Source of the DNA: Bhargavaea ginsengi
GTDB lineage: Bacteria > Bacillota > Bacilli > Bacillales_A > Planococcaceae
Direction: 5' to 3'
Assembly: GCF_900109165.1 (NCBI RefSeq)
Contig: NZ_FNZF01000008.1
Location: 22,827 to 86,826, forward strand
Length of the DNA stretch: 64,000 nt
The notes below the pieces were generated by a model. That model was not told where the DNA came from and did no database searches. It saw only the letters and a list, made by a program, of their open reading frames with translations. This document shows positions 47,979 to 56,572 of the stretch, one piece after another; the stretch's first letter is position 1, and every line of letters begins with the position of its first letter. Made by a program: the position numbers and the translations under genes.

Positions 47979-48005
47979 CAGTATGTTACACTAATGAACA
48001 TACTG
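47979..48005. promoter_or_regulatory. Perfect 9-bp palindrome upstream of ppiB
   Basis: CAGTATGTT-N9-AACATACTG, 47 bases before the ppiB start. The spacer contains a -10-like TACACT, so it could be an operator; an RNA hairpin is the alternative. Confidence 0.5.
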
Positions 48006-48051
48006 TACTCCCTCGTGCCGGCCGGCGCGCCCGGAGAAAAGGAGAGATAAG

Positions 48052-48642
48052 ATGTTCCCTCAACTGTCGAACGAAACTGCAGAAAATGAAGCACTTGCGG
48101 TCATCCATACAAACCATGGCCCGATTAAGGTAAAGCTGTTCCCGGAACAGGCACCGAAGACGGTCGAGAACTTCCTTACCCATGCCGAAAACGGTTATTA
48201 CGATGGCATCATCTTCCACCGTATCATTCCTGATTTCATGATCCAGGGCGGCGATCCGACAGGAACAGGAATGGGCGGCGAGAGCATCTACGGTGCCACC
48301 TTCGAGGACGAATTCTCGCCGGAGCTGTTTAACCTGCGCGGAGCGCTTTCGATGGCCAATGCGGGACCAGGCACAAATGGCAGCCAGTTCTTCATCGTCC
48401 AGGCGAAGAACGTTCCGTCGCAGATGCTTGGCCAGCTTGAAGGTGCGGGGTTCCCGAAAGAGGTTATCGAGGCGTACGCAGAAAAAGGCGGCACCCCTTG
48501 GCTTGACCAGCGCCATACCGTTTTCGGCCAAGTAATCGAAAGCATGGATGTAGTCGATGAAATTGCCGCTGTCAAAACCGGCGCGCAGGACAAACCGGTT
48601 GAAGATGTCATCATCCAGTCGATTGAAATCCTGAAAAAGTAA
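48052..48642 (+). CDS. ppiB: Peptidyl-prolyl cis-trans isomerase, cyclophilin type
   Basis: 196 residues. Cyclophilin signature residues are visible: [21 protein letters not shown] (interrupted here as FHR..FMIQGG), [15 protein letters not shown], and [14 protein letters not shown]. An insertion of about 25 residues ([19 protein letters not shown]) lies before the final strands, as in larger Bacillota PpiB forms. Cytoplasmic foldase. ATG after AAAGGAGAG. Confidence 0.95.
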   Translation: MFPQLSNETAENEALAVIHTNHGPIKVKLFPEQAPKTVENFLTHAENGYYDGIIFHRIIPDFMIQGGDPTGTGMGGESIYGATFEDEFSPELFNLRGALSMANAGPGTNGSQFFIVQAKNVPSQMLGQLEGAGFPKEVIEAYAEKGGTPWLDQRHTVFGQVIESMDVVDEIAAVKTGAQDKPVEDVIIQSIEILKK

Positions 48643-48680
48643 CCCCTAACCCGGAATCCACACCAAGGAAGTGAATCATC

Positions 48681-48893
48681 ATGGAAGCGGTCCTTCTTAT
48701 GCCGTTCCTTTATTTTCCGGAGGACAAAACCCTTTATATCCCGGCAGTTGCGTCTTTGCTCGTCTGCATCTTCCTCTGCTACCTGGCTTTCCGCTGGATC
48801 AAGAAAAAATCGGCGGAACAGGAAAAAGCAACACACGAGCTCGAGCAGCGTATACTCGCCGAACGGAATGCAAAACAGCCGCCCTCTCATTGA
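48681..48893 (+). CDS. Small membrane protein of unknown function
   Basis: 70 residues: a hydrophobic N-terminus, one clear membrane helix (YIPAVASLLVCIFLCYLAF), then a charged coiled-coil-like tail (KKKSAEQEKATHELEQRILAER). ATG 39 bases after ppiB with AAGGAAGTGA. The terminator stem begins inside the last codons. No family recognised. Confidence 0.6.
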   Translation: MEAVLLMPFLYFPEDKTLYIPAVASLLVCIFLCYLAFRWIKKKSAEQEKATHELEQRILAERNAKQPPSH

Positions 48894-48909
48894 GGCCGGC
48901 TGTTTTTTG
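48872..48909 (+). terminator. Terminator of ppiB and the small membrane gene
   Basis: AAAACAGCCG / CCGGCTGTTTT stem with an inner CCCTC/GAGG, then TTTTTT. Overlaps the 3' end of the preceding ORF. Confidence 0.8.
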
Positions 48910-49078
48910 ATGGCTCAGGTGACAGACGCGCTTGCTGATTGCCTCATGGTTTATAGGACGTTTTTCAGCCGATGAACCGAACAAAAGCTCGCGGCTGGAA
49001 ATCATCCCTTTCTTTTTTTTTCGGCTGTGCTATTATAGCTAATAATAAGTTGAAGAACTGAAAAATAGGTGAGTATAG

Positions 49079-49339
49079 TTGGAGACCATCGAAATCAATC
49101 ATTTTGCAGCAGATCTCCTTGGGCGCTGGGATCCGTTCAAGCAGGGGCCGGGTGCCTACGACACCGAGATCGCAGATGTCATTGCAGCTCTCCATGAAGC
49201 GGACCATCCAGCAGAACTTGCTGGGCGGATCCGGCTGATCTATGAGCATTCCTATGAACTTTGGATTCCACATGAAGACTGCATGGACATCTCTTATAAA
49301 CTGATCGCCCTCAAGTATGGGGCGGGATGCCCGCTATAA
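49079..49339 (+). CDS. yugE: DUF1871 family protein (YugE-like)
   Basis: 86 residues, helical, with RWDPFKQGPGAYDTEIADV and LAGRIRLIYEHSYE, matching the YugE family as I remember it. No known function. TTG start after ATAGGTGAG. Convergent with the NSS gene, sharing a terminator. Confidence 0.75.
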   Translation: METIEINHFAADLLGRWDPFKQGPGAYDTEIADVIAALHEADHPAELAGRIRLIYEHSYELWIPHEDCMDISYKLIALKYGAGCPL

Positions 49340-49341
49340 AT

Positions 49342-49369
49342 GAAAAACCGCCGATTTGGCGGTTTTTTC
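49342..49369. terminator. Bidirectional terminator between yugE and the NSS transporter
   Basis: GAAAAACCGCC / GGCGGTTTTTTC with a 5-base loop. Confidence 0.85.
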
Positions 49370-49379
49370 ATGTATTCGC

Positions 49380-50708
49380 TCATCCCCAGATGGTGGAGAT
49401 GAAAATCAATATGATGGCAAGCGGGCATACATAGCGGACGAGGAGTCGCCAGGCGGAGGCCTGGAATCCGGAGCCGCCCAGTTCTTCTTCGGTAATCTGG
49501 CGGGACAGATAGTAACCCACGAACAGGGAGATGAAGAATGCGCCGATCGGCATGCCGAACTTGGAGACAATTGTATCTGCCAGGTCGAAGAAAGACAGGC
49601 CGAACACCTTTACATCCGATAGGACTCCGAATGACAGAGCGCTTGGAATGCCTACCAGGAAGACGATCAGCCCATAAAGAAACGCTGCGCCTCTGCGCCG
49701 TTCATATTTGTTTTGGATGCCGATCGATACGGTAATCTCGAGCATCGCAATGCTGGAAGTCAATGTCGCGAATAGCATCAGGATAAAGAACAGCAGCATG
49801 AACAGGAAGCCCAGCGGCATCGATTCGAAAATGGCCGGCAGGACGACAAAGACAAGTCCCGGCCCTTCAGCAGGCGATCCGCCGAAAGCGAAGACAGCAG
49901 GAAAGATGACAAGGCCCGCGAGAATGGAGATGACGATGTTCAGGACCGCCACACTCCATCCGGATTTCATGAGGTTCTCATCTTTCGGCAAATAGGAAGC
50001 ATATGTAATCATGCTGCCGATTCCTACACTTAGCGAGAAGAAGGCCATTCCAAGTGCCAGAAGGGCTGTTTCTCCGTTTAAGTAAGAGAAGTCCGGCACG
50101 AACATGAATCGGATTCCTTCCATCGCTCCATCAAGCGTGAGGGAGCGGATGGCCAGGATGATGAAGAAAATGAACAGCATCGGCATCATCCATTTGCTTG
50201 CCCGCTCAATGCCTCCCTTGATGCCCCGTGACACAATCCAGATTGTCAGGAACATAAAGACAGCCTGGGTAAGGAGTGCCTCACCCGGTCTGGCGATGAT
50301 CGAGTCAAATAGAGCTCCGAAGTCCTGAGGATTTCCGCCTCCGAACAGGTAAGAGACTGAGCGTACCAGGTACGACAGGATCCACCCGCCGACTACGCTA
50401 TAGAAGGACAGAACGATAATTGACAGTGCGAAACCGACAAAACCGAAAATTGGCCATGCCGTTCCGGGGGCCAGCCGGCGGAAGGCCGTGACAACATCCG
50501 CCTGTCCCCGCCGGCCGATCAGAAACTCCGCAATCAGGATCGGGAGACCGATCATAAAGGTACTTAGGATAAACAGCAAAATGAAGATACTGCCGCCGTT
50601 CGTACCGGCCATATATGGGAACTTCCAGATGGCGCCGAGCCCGACGGCACTGCCGGCTGCCGCCAAGATGAATCCGATCTTAGAAGTCCAATTTTCTCGA
50701 TTTGACAT
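49380..50708 (-). CDS. NSS-family sodium-dependent transporter (second copy)
   Basis: 442 residues. TM1 motif AAAGSAVGLGAIWKFPYMAG, 11-12 membrane segments, and TYASYLPKDENLMKS in the TM6-7 region. Shorter than the copy at 28355 and without a MetS-type small gene beside it, so it may belong to the 11-TM bacterial NSS group. Na+-coupled amino acid uptake; substrate unknown. ATG at 50708 after GGAGGG; the open frame extends 80 codons upstream but would overlap the divergent gene. Confidence 0.85.
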   Translation of the reverse strand: MSNRENWTSKIGFILAAAGSAVGLGAIWKFPYMAGTNGGSIFILLFILSTFMIGLPILIAEFLIGRRGQADVVTAFRRLAPGTAWPIFGFVGFALSIIVLSFYSVVGGWILSYLVRSVSYLFGGGNPQDFGALFDSIIARPGEALLTQAVFMFLTIWIVSRGIKGGIERASKWMMPMLFIFFIILAIRSLTLDGAMEGIRFMFVPDFSYLNGETALLALGMAFFSLSVGIGSMITYASYLPKDENLMKSGWSVAVLNIVISILAGLVIFPAVFAFGGSPAEGPGLVFVVLPAIFESMPLGFLFMLLFFILMLFATLTSSIAMLEITVSIGIQNKYERRRGAAFLYGLIVFLVGIPSALSFGVLSDVKVFGLSFFDLADTIVSKFGMPIGAFFISLFVGYYLSRQITEEELGGSGFQASAWRLLVRYVCPLAIILIFISTIWG

Positions 50709-50858
50709 AAATAGTTGATCCCTCCGAAAACTGATTCCCTCATTGTACAACATGTTGCCCAAAAAGAAAGTACGACCATATAACCAATCAGAAATGCAAA
50801 ATTCAAAATACGGTTGATTTGGTATAATAATGGAAGAGTAAAGAAAAGGGTGTGTGAA

Positions 50859-52931
50859 ATGGGGGAGAAAAACCAAAGTCCTGCGGTGTTTTCCGGGGAA
50901 CAAGAAATACCGGATTCTCTCAAAGAGGATGTCCGGCGATTTGTCCATCAGTCAGGGATGCCTTATGAAAGGGTAGGGGCAACTGCAGAAGAGGTTATCC
51001 GGGTGTCTATGGAAGAACTGACTGACGGAGCGGACGCGCGGGTGATCTTGTTTAGGACTGCCGCAAGAATCATTGAAGAGATTCCGGGCGGAGATGAAAC
51101 CGAGGGTCTTTTCCGGTTTGAAGAAGACAATCAGCTACACAAGGAAATCCGGAAACTTCCTGTCGGGGTCAGGCTGCCGTTTGTTCTGATGAAGCTCCAC
51201 GATTTCAACTCTGCAGAAGCAGGGTCTGTTAGCCGGATGACCGCCGACGAAGCGCTGGCAGAGACTGAATCGGGATACCGGATACTCTCAGACGCTGATC
51301 CGGATGGTGATCTTGACCGTCAGCTTAGCCTGCTCCGGCGTGCATATGGCCGGATCCGTTATCCGGAACCTGAGGCGGAACAACCTGCCTCGTCTGCGAA
51401 AGATCAGGGGACCGACCGGCGAGAAGGAAAACGGTGGTGGGCAGCAGGCGCGGGGCTTCTGGCTGCGGTCGGCCTCTTGATCTCCGCCGCCTTTATCCTC
51501 CCGGCATGGGCCGGGCCGGTGGATGCCGCTTACATCAAGAAGCTTGAATCCCGTTTTGCCGAAGAGGAGTCCCTGTTTCAGGAAAAGGTCGGCGCGACGG
51601 CTATGGAGATGCGATACCTTTATTTTATTGAAGAAGCAAAGCTTGAGTTCAATTCAAAAATCTCCGAGCTTGAGCGTGCCGTCAAAAACGGGAAAGCGCC
51701 AAAAAAGAAAGAGGCTGACCAGGAAGCAGATGAGCTGTTGCGGGTATTTGATCTGCCGTCCGAGATGATCGCGGATCTGCAGAAACGGCCGCTTACCGAT
51801 GATAAAGCCGGAAGCCAGGCTTTCTTTCAGAGATTTAATAACCGGAAGCATGAACTGGCAATGATTTTTTCCACCCGTTTCACGGAACACCAGGAATATA
51901 TAAAAGCAGCTGTCCATGACGGGAAACTGGATACCGAAGAGTTTTTCGGAAACGCGGACGACTACCCAGAACCGTTCCGCAAAGCCGTACAACTGATGGA
52001 TCAAGAAGGATATGGGCTGTCGGGCGAAGTCTGGGCAATCGATGACCAGGTGTACCCGTTATCGGATAATGCACCGGAACTTGGGAAGCACGCGGAAAAA
52101 CTGGAACCGTCTGTTGCCCGGGTGGCGATGCTCGGGGAAAAGATGGAACCTGCGGCAGATATTCTGAAGCTGTCCCCGGAAGAGATTGCGGAAGTGCTGG
52201 ACGGCCTGGAAAAGCACATCATAGATCAGAAAGCCGGTGACCCTTGGCACATGCCTGAAGAAATGGCTGTTAATCTTTTTAGGGAAACGGTATTTGGTGG
52301 AAGCACAGGGCGGGTATTCGGGGAGGACGGGACAGTTATCCCTGAGCGCAGAGCCATCTGGAAACATTTCGCCTCAAAGCCGGGATCCCATTACGGAAAG
52401 CTGATGGGACCGGTTGTTCACGAGATGGAACAATCAGGTTGGAAACGCTCACCCGCCTATAATGTCCTGGCGTCTGATAAATACCATTATGCTCTGATCG
52501 GTGCCCGGGACGGCGAGGAACGTGAATCTGCCGTGGAAGTTTTCCAGAGTGTCTATTTGCCGGATGAAGAATATGAGGTGCGTGCAGAAACCTTATATAG
52601 CGACCTTGCTGATACGGGAAATCGCTCACTGCTTGAAGGGGAGACCCAAGTAATGATCGCGCTGCTTTCCCTGTTTGCCGCAGAGCGTGAAGACCGGGAA
52701 ATGATGATACTGCTTTCTGCGGAAAATGACCCGGAGGCTTTGTCTTTGCTGCCGAAAGAGGGGATTTTGGAAGGAGGGCTTGTCGAATTCCAGGAGTCCG
52801 CGATTGAACACCATGAAACGGGTATCAGGGCTTCTGTCAACGTTTATTCCGATCAGGGTAACGAGCATAAAATCTGGCTCACCTACACCCCTGAAGGCAT
52901 CTGGCTCATTGACCGCCAGGACGCTCCTTAA
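50859..52931 (+). CDS. Membrane-anchored protein with a degenerate ECF-sigma-like N-terminal region
   Basis: 690 residues. Residues 20-75 (AEEVIRVSMEELTDGADARV then ILFRTAARIIEE) read like sigma region 2. Residues 92-143 (LHKEIRKLPVGVRLPFVLMK followed by the HDFNSAEAGSVSRMTADEAL segment) read like sigma region 4. The part that should be a basic recognition helix is acidic, so DNA binding may be lost. Residues 192-218 are one membrane helix (WWAAGAGLLAAVGLLISAAF). About 470 extracytoplasmic residues follow, helical and charged, ending in a strand-rich, NTF2-like segment (IWLTYTPEGIWLIDRQD). ATG after AAAAGGGTG, with TATAAT at 50823-50828. No anti-sigma gene nearby. Function unknown. Confidence 0.6.
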   Translation: MGEKNQSPAVFSGEQEIPDSLKEDVRRFVHQSGMPYERVGATAEEVIRVSMEELTDGADARVILFRTAARIIEEIPGGDETEGLFRFEEDNQLHKEIRKLPVGVRLPFVLMKLHDFNSAEAGSVSRMTADEALAETESGYRILSDADPDGDLDRQLSLLRRAYGRIRYPEPEAEQPASSAKDQGTDRREGKRWWAAGAGLLAAVGLLISAAFILPAWAGPVDAAYIKKLESRFAEEESLFQEKVGATAMEMRYLYFIEEAKLEFNSKISELERAVKNGKAPKKKEADQEADELLRVFDLPSEMIADLQKRPLTDDKAGSQAFFQRFNNRKHELAMIFSTRFTEHQEYIKAAVHDGKLDTEEFFGNADDYPEPFRKAVQLMDQEGYGLSGEVWAIDDQVYPLSDNAPELGKHAEKLEPSVARVAMLGEKMEPAADILKLSPEEIAEVLDGLEKHIIDQKAGDPWHMPEEMAVNLFRETVFGGSTGRVFGEDGTVIPERRAIWKHFASKPGSHYGKLMGPVVHEMEQSGWKRSPAYNVLASDKYHYALIGARDGEERESAVEVFQSVYLPDEEYEVRAETLYSDLADTGNRSLLEGETQVMIALLSLFAAEREDREMMILLSAENDPEALSLLPKEGILEGGLVEFQESAIEHHETGIRASVNVYSDQGNEHKIWLTYTPEGIWLIDRQDAP

Positions 52932-52943
52932 TCCCGGCCGCTT

Positions 52944-52972
52944 TTGCTGTAAGCCCTTCCGTATGGTATAAT
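52944..52972 (+). promoter_or_regulatory. SigA promoter of yugI
   Basis: TTGCTG, 17-base spacer, TATAAT, ending 52 bases before the yugI start codon. Confidence 0.7.
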
Positions 52973-53024
52973 TTACAATGGCCAAATGGCAGATTCGGAA
53001 ACCAAAACGATTGGGAGCGGTATT

Positions 53025-53396
53025 ATGGCAGGCAACTATCAAACGGGAGATGTAGTGACCGGCAAGGTGGCGGGTATCCAGCCTTACGGGGCATTTATCG
53101 CCCTGGACAAGGACACACAGGGACTCGTCCACATTTCGGAAATCACATATGGATTCGTTAAGGATGTCAATGACTACCTGACAGTCGGGGAAGAAGTGCA
53201 GGTGAAAGTGCTCGATATCGATGAAGAGGCCGGCAAGATCAGTCTTTCGCTTCGTGCACTGCAGGAGCGACCGCAGGCACGCCGGGAGGACCGGCCGAGA
53301 AAGTCCCTCCAGGACCGCATCGACGAGCGTGAGCCGGACGGATTCAACACACTGCGTGACAAACTGCAGGACTGGATCCGCCAGTCCGGGCAATAA
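53025..53396 (+). CDS. yugI: S1 RNA-binding domain protein (YugI, general stress protein 13 type)
   Basis: 123 residues. One S1 domain (residues 5-75: GDVVTGKVAGIQPYGAFIAL, GLVHISEI, VLDIDEEAGKISLSLRAL). A basic, Arg-rich linker (RPQARREDRPRKS) and a short C-terminal helix follow. Homologues associate with the ribosome or act as RNA-binding post-transcriptional regulators. ATG at 53025 after GGGAG; an ATG 13 codons up lies too near the promoter. Confidence 0.9.
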   Translation: MAGNYQTGDVVTGKVAGIQPYGAFIALDKDTQGLVHISEITYGFVKDVNDYLTVGEEVQVKVLDIDEEAGKISLSLRALQERPQARREDRPRKSLQDRIDEREPDGFNTLRDKLQDWIRQSGQ

Positions 53397-53401
53397 TCAA
53401 T

Positions 53402-53452
53402 AAAAGCAAGGAAGCCTGACCGGTTACAGCCGGCGGCTTCCTTGCTTTTTTA
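53402..53452. terminator. Bidirectional terminator between yugI and the RocR-like gene
   Basis: AAAAGCAAGGAAGCC / GGCTTCCTTGCTTTT, 15 bp, with an inner CCGG-containing loop and T-run. Confidence 0.85.
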
Positions 53453-53483
53453 TATCCTATCGGTGAATTTACTCACAATCAGT

Positions 53484-54797
53484 TCACTGGCCGCCTCTGA
53501 TCTTCTTCAGATGGTACTGGAGGTTCTGGCGGCTCATGCCGAGTGCATGGGCCGCTTTTGTCACATTTCCATCGAATACATTCATCACCTTAGCCAGATA
53601 ATACTCTTCGGCCTCCCGCAGATAGGTGTCCAGCGGAAGAAACTCCTGGCCTTCACTCATGACAAAATCCTGGGGCCGCTTGGCCGGGGAGAATTCTTCC
53701 TGCACCTTCAGCTTGAAGTGATGCGGCAGGAGGTCATGGGTAATCTCAGTCTCCGTCGTAAGGAGAGAAGTGATTTCTTCTAGCAGCAACTCCACTTCTT
53801 TCAGGTTGCCCGGCCAGGTATAGGAGTCGAATGTCTCCCGGACCTCCGGGGACAAGCCTTTGACAGCAGAACCGAACCGCCGGCGGTGGCGGTCCAGATA
53901 ATCATCGATAAATGGCCACAGATCATCCATCCGTTTTCTGAGCGGCGGAATGTATATCGTAATCGAAGAGAAGAAATAGTATAGCCCTTTGAGCAATGAA
54001 CCGTTGGCGATCAGGTCGAACGCATCCCCGCCGATACTGGCGATGTACTGCCTGGAGTTATCCCCGAGCGATTCCAGTTCCCTGAGCAGTTCTTCCTGCA
54101 GCTTCATCGGCATCAGGTCGATCCGGTCGCAAAAAACCGTACATGTCTGTTCTTTGCCGATCGTCTTCATCGTCCGATGAATGTCCGAAGAATCCAGACC
54201 CGGGCAGAAAAGAGTGTAATACGGGCTGTCTGCATGTGCCGAACCGTTGTGCATCGCTCCGGCAAGCAGGTCTTTTCCTGTACCGGTTTCACCGGTCAGC
54301 AAAACAGGGAGATGGGCATCGGCGGCTTTTTTGGCGGTCACCACCACGGACTTCATCGCTTCGCTCTTTGCTGTAATGGAGGCGAATGTCACAGTCTCAT
54401 CGTAGGTCCGGAGCGGCTGATGGACAAACTTCTCCAGGGCAGTCACGTCACGTGCGAGTTCCACCGCTCCAATCATCCCATCAGGGCCCAATACCGGATA
54501 CGTATCATTCACAGTTGTGATCTCCTGGCCGTTCCGGTTCCAGTACGTCTGCTTGACATTCCGCACCGGCTCTCCGCTCCTGATGACTTTCATGAGCGTG
54601 CTCTCGTCCTGGCCGAAGCGGAACATGTCCAGCACACTCCGGTCGGCGAGGTCGTCCAGGTCAAGCCCTTCAATCTGTTTCATTTTTTCATTGTAGATGA
54701 CGGTCCTTCCATTCATATCAACGGCGTGGATGCCGAGCGCGGCATGCTCCACGGCGAATTCGTAGAAGGGCCATAGCGCGTCCTTTTCGATAGCCAT
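53484..54797 (-). CDS. rocR: RocR-like PAS/AAA+/Fis regulator lacking the GAFTGA motif
   Basis: 437 residues. PAS domain (about 10-120: GIHAVDMNGRTVIYNEKM), AAA+ domain (about 140-360) and Fis-type HTH (410-433: NVTKAAHALGMSRQNLQYHL). Walker A GETGTGKD (169-176) is intact. The loop that should carry GAFTGA is missing: LFCPGLDSSDIHRTMKTIGK runs directly into VFCDRID, where the usual DE of Walker B is DR. The arginine region PPLRKRMDDLWPFI remains. GAFTGA contacts sigma-54, so classic activation is doubtful. ATG at 54797. Divergent from rocA, so it is the likely regulator of arginine/ornithine catabolism. Confidence 0.8.
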   Translation of the reverse strand: MAIEKDALWPFYEFAVEHAALGIHAVDMNGRTVIYNEKMKQIEGLDLDDLADRSVLDMFRFGQDESTLMKVIRSGEPVRNVKQTYWNRNGQEITTVNDTYPVLGPDGMIGAVELARDVTALEKFVHQPLRTYDETVTFASITAKSEAMKSVVVTAKKAADAHLPVLLTGETGTGKDLLAGAMHNGSAHADSPYYTLFCPGLDSSDIHRTMKTIGKEQTCTVFCDRIDLMPMKLQEELLRELESLGDNSRQYIASIGGDAFDLIANGSLLKGLYYFFSSITIYIPPLRKRMDDLWPFIDDYLDRHRRRFGSAVKGLSPEVRETFDSYTWPGNLKEVELLLEEITSLLTTETEITHDLLPHHFKLKVQEEFSPAKRPQDFVMSEGQEFLPLDTYLREAEEYYLAKVMNVFDGNVTKAAHALGMSRQNLQYHLKKIRGGQ

Positions 54798-54940
54798 GGT
54801 CCACCTCAAAATAGTTTTTTGCGTTTTTCAAACGATTAAGACTTGAAATTCGCAATGATCTTTTGCATTATTATAAGTGTGAAATGAAAAGAGCGCAAAT
54901 TTTTTTAGCGTCTCAAACATAACCAGGAGGAGGAGTTCAA
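54798..54940. promoter_or_regulatory. rocR-rocA intergenic control region
   Basis: 143 bases. Repeated TTGC/GCAA motifs are visible: TTTTGCG at 54817, CGCAATG at 54851, TTTTGCAT at 54861 and GCGCAAAT at 54893. The outermost pair forms TTTGCG/CGCAAA. I found no GG-N10-GC element typical of sigma-54 promoters. An AT-rich TTATAAG at 54871 may be part of a SigA -10. Confidence 0.4.
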
Positions 54941-56485
54941 TTGATTCCTTACAAACACGAGCCACTTACGGACTTTTCAAATGAAGAGAACCGCCAGGCA
55001 TACGAGCAGGGGTTCAAGGTAGTCAAAGAGTATCTTGGGCAGGAAATTCCACTCATCATCGGCGGTGAACGCATCTACACCGAAGATAAGATGGAGAACT
55101 TCAACCCGTCCGACCGCGAAGAGATGATCGGATATGTATCGAAGGCGACTCAGGAGCATGCGGAAAAGGCGATGCAGGTTGCGCAAGAGACATTTAAGAC
55201 TTGGCGCAAAGTGAATCCTGAAGTCCGCGCGGATATTCTCTTCCGTGCAGCGGCAATTGCACGCCGCCGCAAGTTCGAGCTTTCGGCACTTCTTTCCAAG
55301 GAAGCGGGCAAGCCTTGGCCAGAAGCGGATGCCGATGTGGCTGAAGGAATCGACTTCCTCGAATATTATGGCCGTCAGATGATCGCCATGAAAGATGGCG
55401 TTCCAATCGCGCAGCGCCCGGGTGAAGACAACCGCTTCAACTACATCCCGCTCGGCGTCGGAGTTGTCATCTCCCCTTGGAACTTTGCTTTTGCGATCAT
55501 GGCGGGTACGGCTGTTGCCGCAGCTGTAACAGGAAACACGGTTCTCCTGAAGCCGGCATCCAACACATCCGTTATTGCCTATAAGTTTGTCGAGCTCATG
55601 GAACAGGCAGGACTCCCTGCAGGCGTCATCAACTTCGTGCCAGGATCCAGCCGTGATATCGGTGACTATCTCGTCGATCACCCGAAAACACGTTTCGTCA
55701 GCTTCACTGGCTCCCGTGAAGTCGGTGTCCGCATCTTTGAGCGCGCAGCCAAGGTCCAGGAAGGCCAGATCTGGCTCAAGCGTGTGATCGCGGAAATGGG
55801 CGGCAAAGATACGATTGTCGTCGACAGCGACGCGGATCTCGAACTTGCAGCGCAGTCGATCGTGAAGTCCGCATTCGGCTTCAGCGGCCAAAAATGCTCC
55901 GCCTGCTCCCGTGCGGTCGTCGTCAGCGATGTCTACGACCAAGTTCTGGATCGCGTGACGGAGCTGACGAAGGAACTTACAGTCGGCAATCCGGAAGACT
56001 ATAACAACTTCATGGGGCCTGTTATCGATAAAGGTTCCTACGATAAGATTCTTAACTACGTTGAAGTCGGCAAAGAAGAAGGACGTCTTGTACTCGGCGG
56101 GACAGGAGACGATTCCAAAGGGTACTTCATCAACCCGACAATCTTTGCGGATCTTGATCCTGAAGCACGCATCATGAAGGAAGAAATCTTCGGCCCGGTT
56201 GTGGCATTCGCGAAAGCAAAAGACTTCGATGAAGCAATTGACATCGCGAACAACACAGACTACGGCCTGACGGGCGCAGTCATCTCGAATAACCGTTTCC
56301 ATCTTGAAAAAGCACGTGAGGACTTCCATGTCGGAAACCTTTACTTCAACCGTGGCTGCACGGCTGCAGTTGTCGGTTACCAGCCATTCGGAGGCTTCAA
56401 CATGTCCGGTACGGACTCCAAAGCGGGCGGCCCGGACTACCTGGCACTGCACATGCAGGCGAAAACTGTTTCCGAGATGCACTGA
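54941..56485 (+). CDS. rocA: 1-pyrroline-5-carboxylate dehydrogenase
   Basis: 514 residues, aldehyde dehydrogenase fold of the P5CDH group. The NAD-binding FTGSREVG is near residue 243. The catalytic Glu is in [12 protein letters not shown], and the Cys in [16 protein letters not shown] near residue 315. Converts P5C/glutamate semialdehyde to glutamate in arginine, ornithine and proline breakdown. TTG start with AGGAGGAGGAG. First of rocA-rocD-rocG, with a terminator-like hairpin before rocD. Confidence 0.95.
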   Translation: MIPYKHEPLTDFSNEENRQAYEQGFKVVKEYLGQEIPLIIGGERIYTEDKMENFNPSDREEMIGYVSKATQEHAEKAMQVAQETFKTWRKVNPEVRADILFRAAAIARRRKFELSALLSKEAGKPWPEADADVAEGIDFLEYYGRQMIAMKDGVPIAQRPGEDNRFNYIPLGVGVVISPWNFAFAIMAGTAVAAAVTGNTVLLKPASNTSVIAYKFVELMEQAGLPAGVINFVPGSSRDIGDYLVDHPKTRFVSFTGSREVGVRIFERAAKVQEGQIWLKRVIAEMGGKDTIVVDSDADLELAAQSIVKSAFGFSGQKCSACSRAVVVSDVYDQVLDRVTELTKELTVGNPEDYNNFMGPVIDKGSYDKILNYVEVGKEEGRLVLGGTGDDSKGYFINPTIFADLDPEARIMKEEIFGPVVAFAKAKDFDEAIDIANNTDYGLTGAVISNNRFHLEKAREDFHVGNLYFNRGCTAAVVGYQPFGGFNMSGTDSKAGGPDYLALHMQAKTVSEMH

Positions 56486-56517
56486 TCAGCAGTAAAGGAT
56501 TATACTAGAATTATTGG

Positions 56518-56552
56518 AGGCGGACTGCTCAAGGGCGTGGGTCCGCCTTTTA
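56518..56552 (+). terminator. Terminator-like hairpin between rocA and rocD
   Basis: GGCGGAC / GTCCGCC stem with a 16-base loop and TTTTAT, 21 bases before rocD. It may reduce read-through within the cluster. Confidence 0.65.
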
Positions 56553-56572
56553 TATGAGGGAGGATGAGAAGG

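Noticed and set aside
50709..50948. 80-codon N-terminal extension of the second NSS transporter.
   Set aside because: It overlaps the divergent gene and its promoter, and has no ribosome site. The ATG at 50708 has GGAGGG and matches family N-termini.
54977..56482. 501-codon open frame antisense to rocA.
   Set aside because: Cys/Arg/His-rich translation with no family motifs, explained by codon bias of rocA on the other strand.
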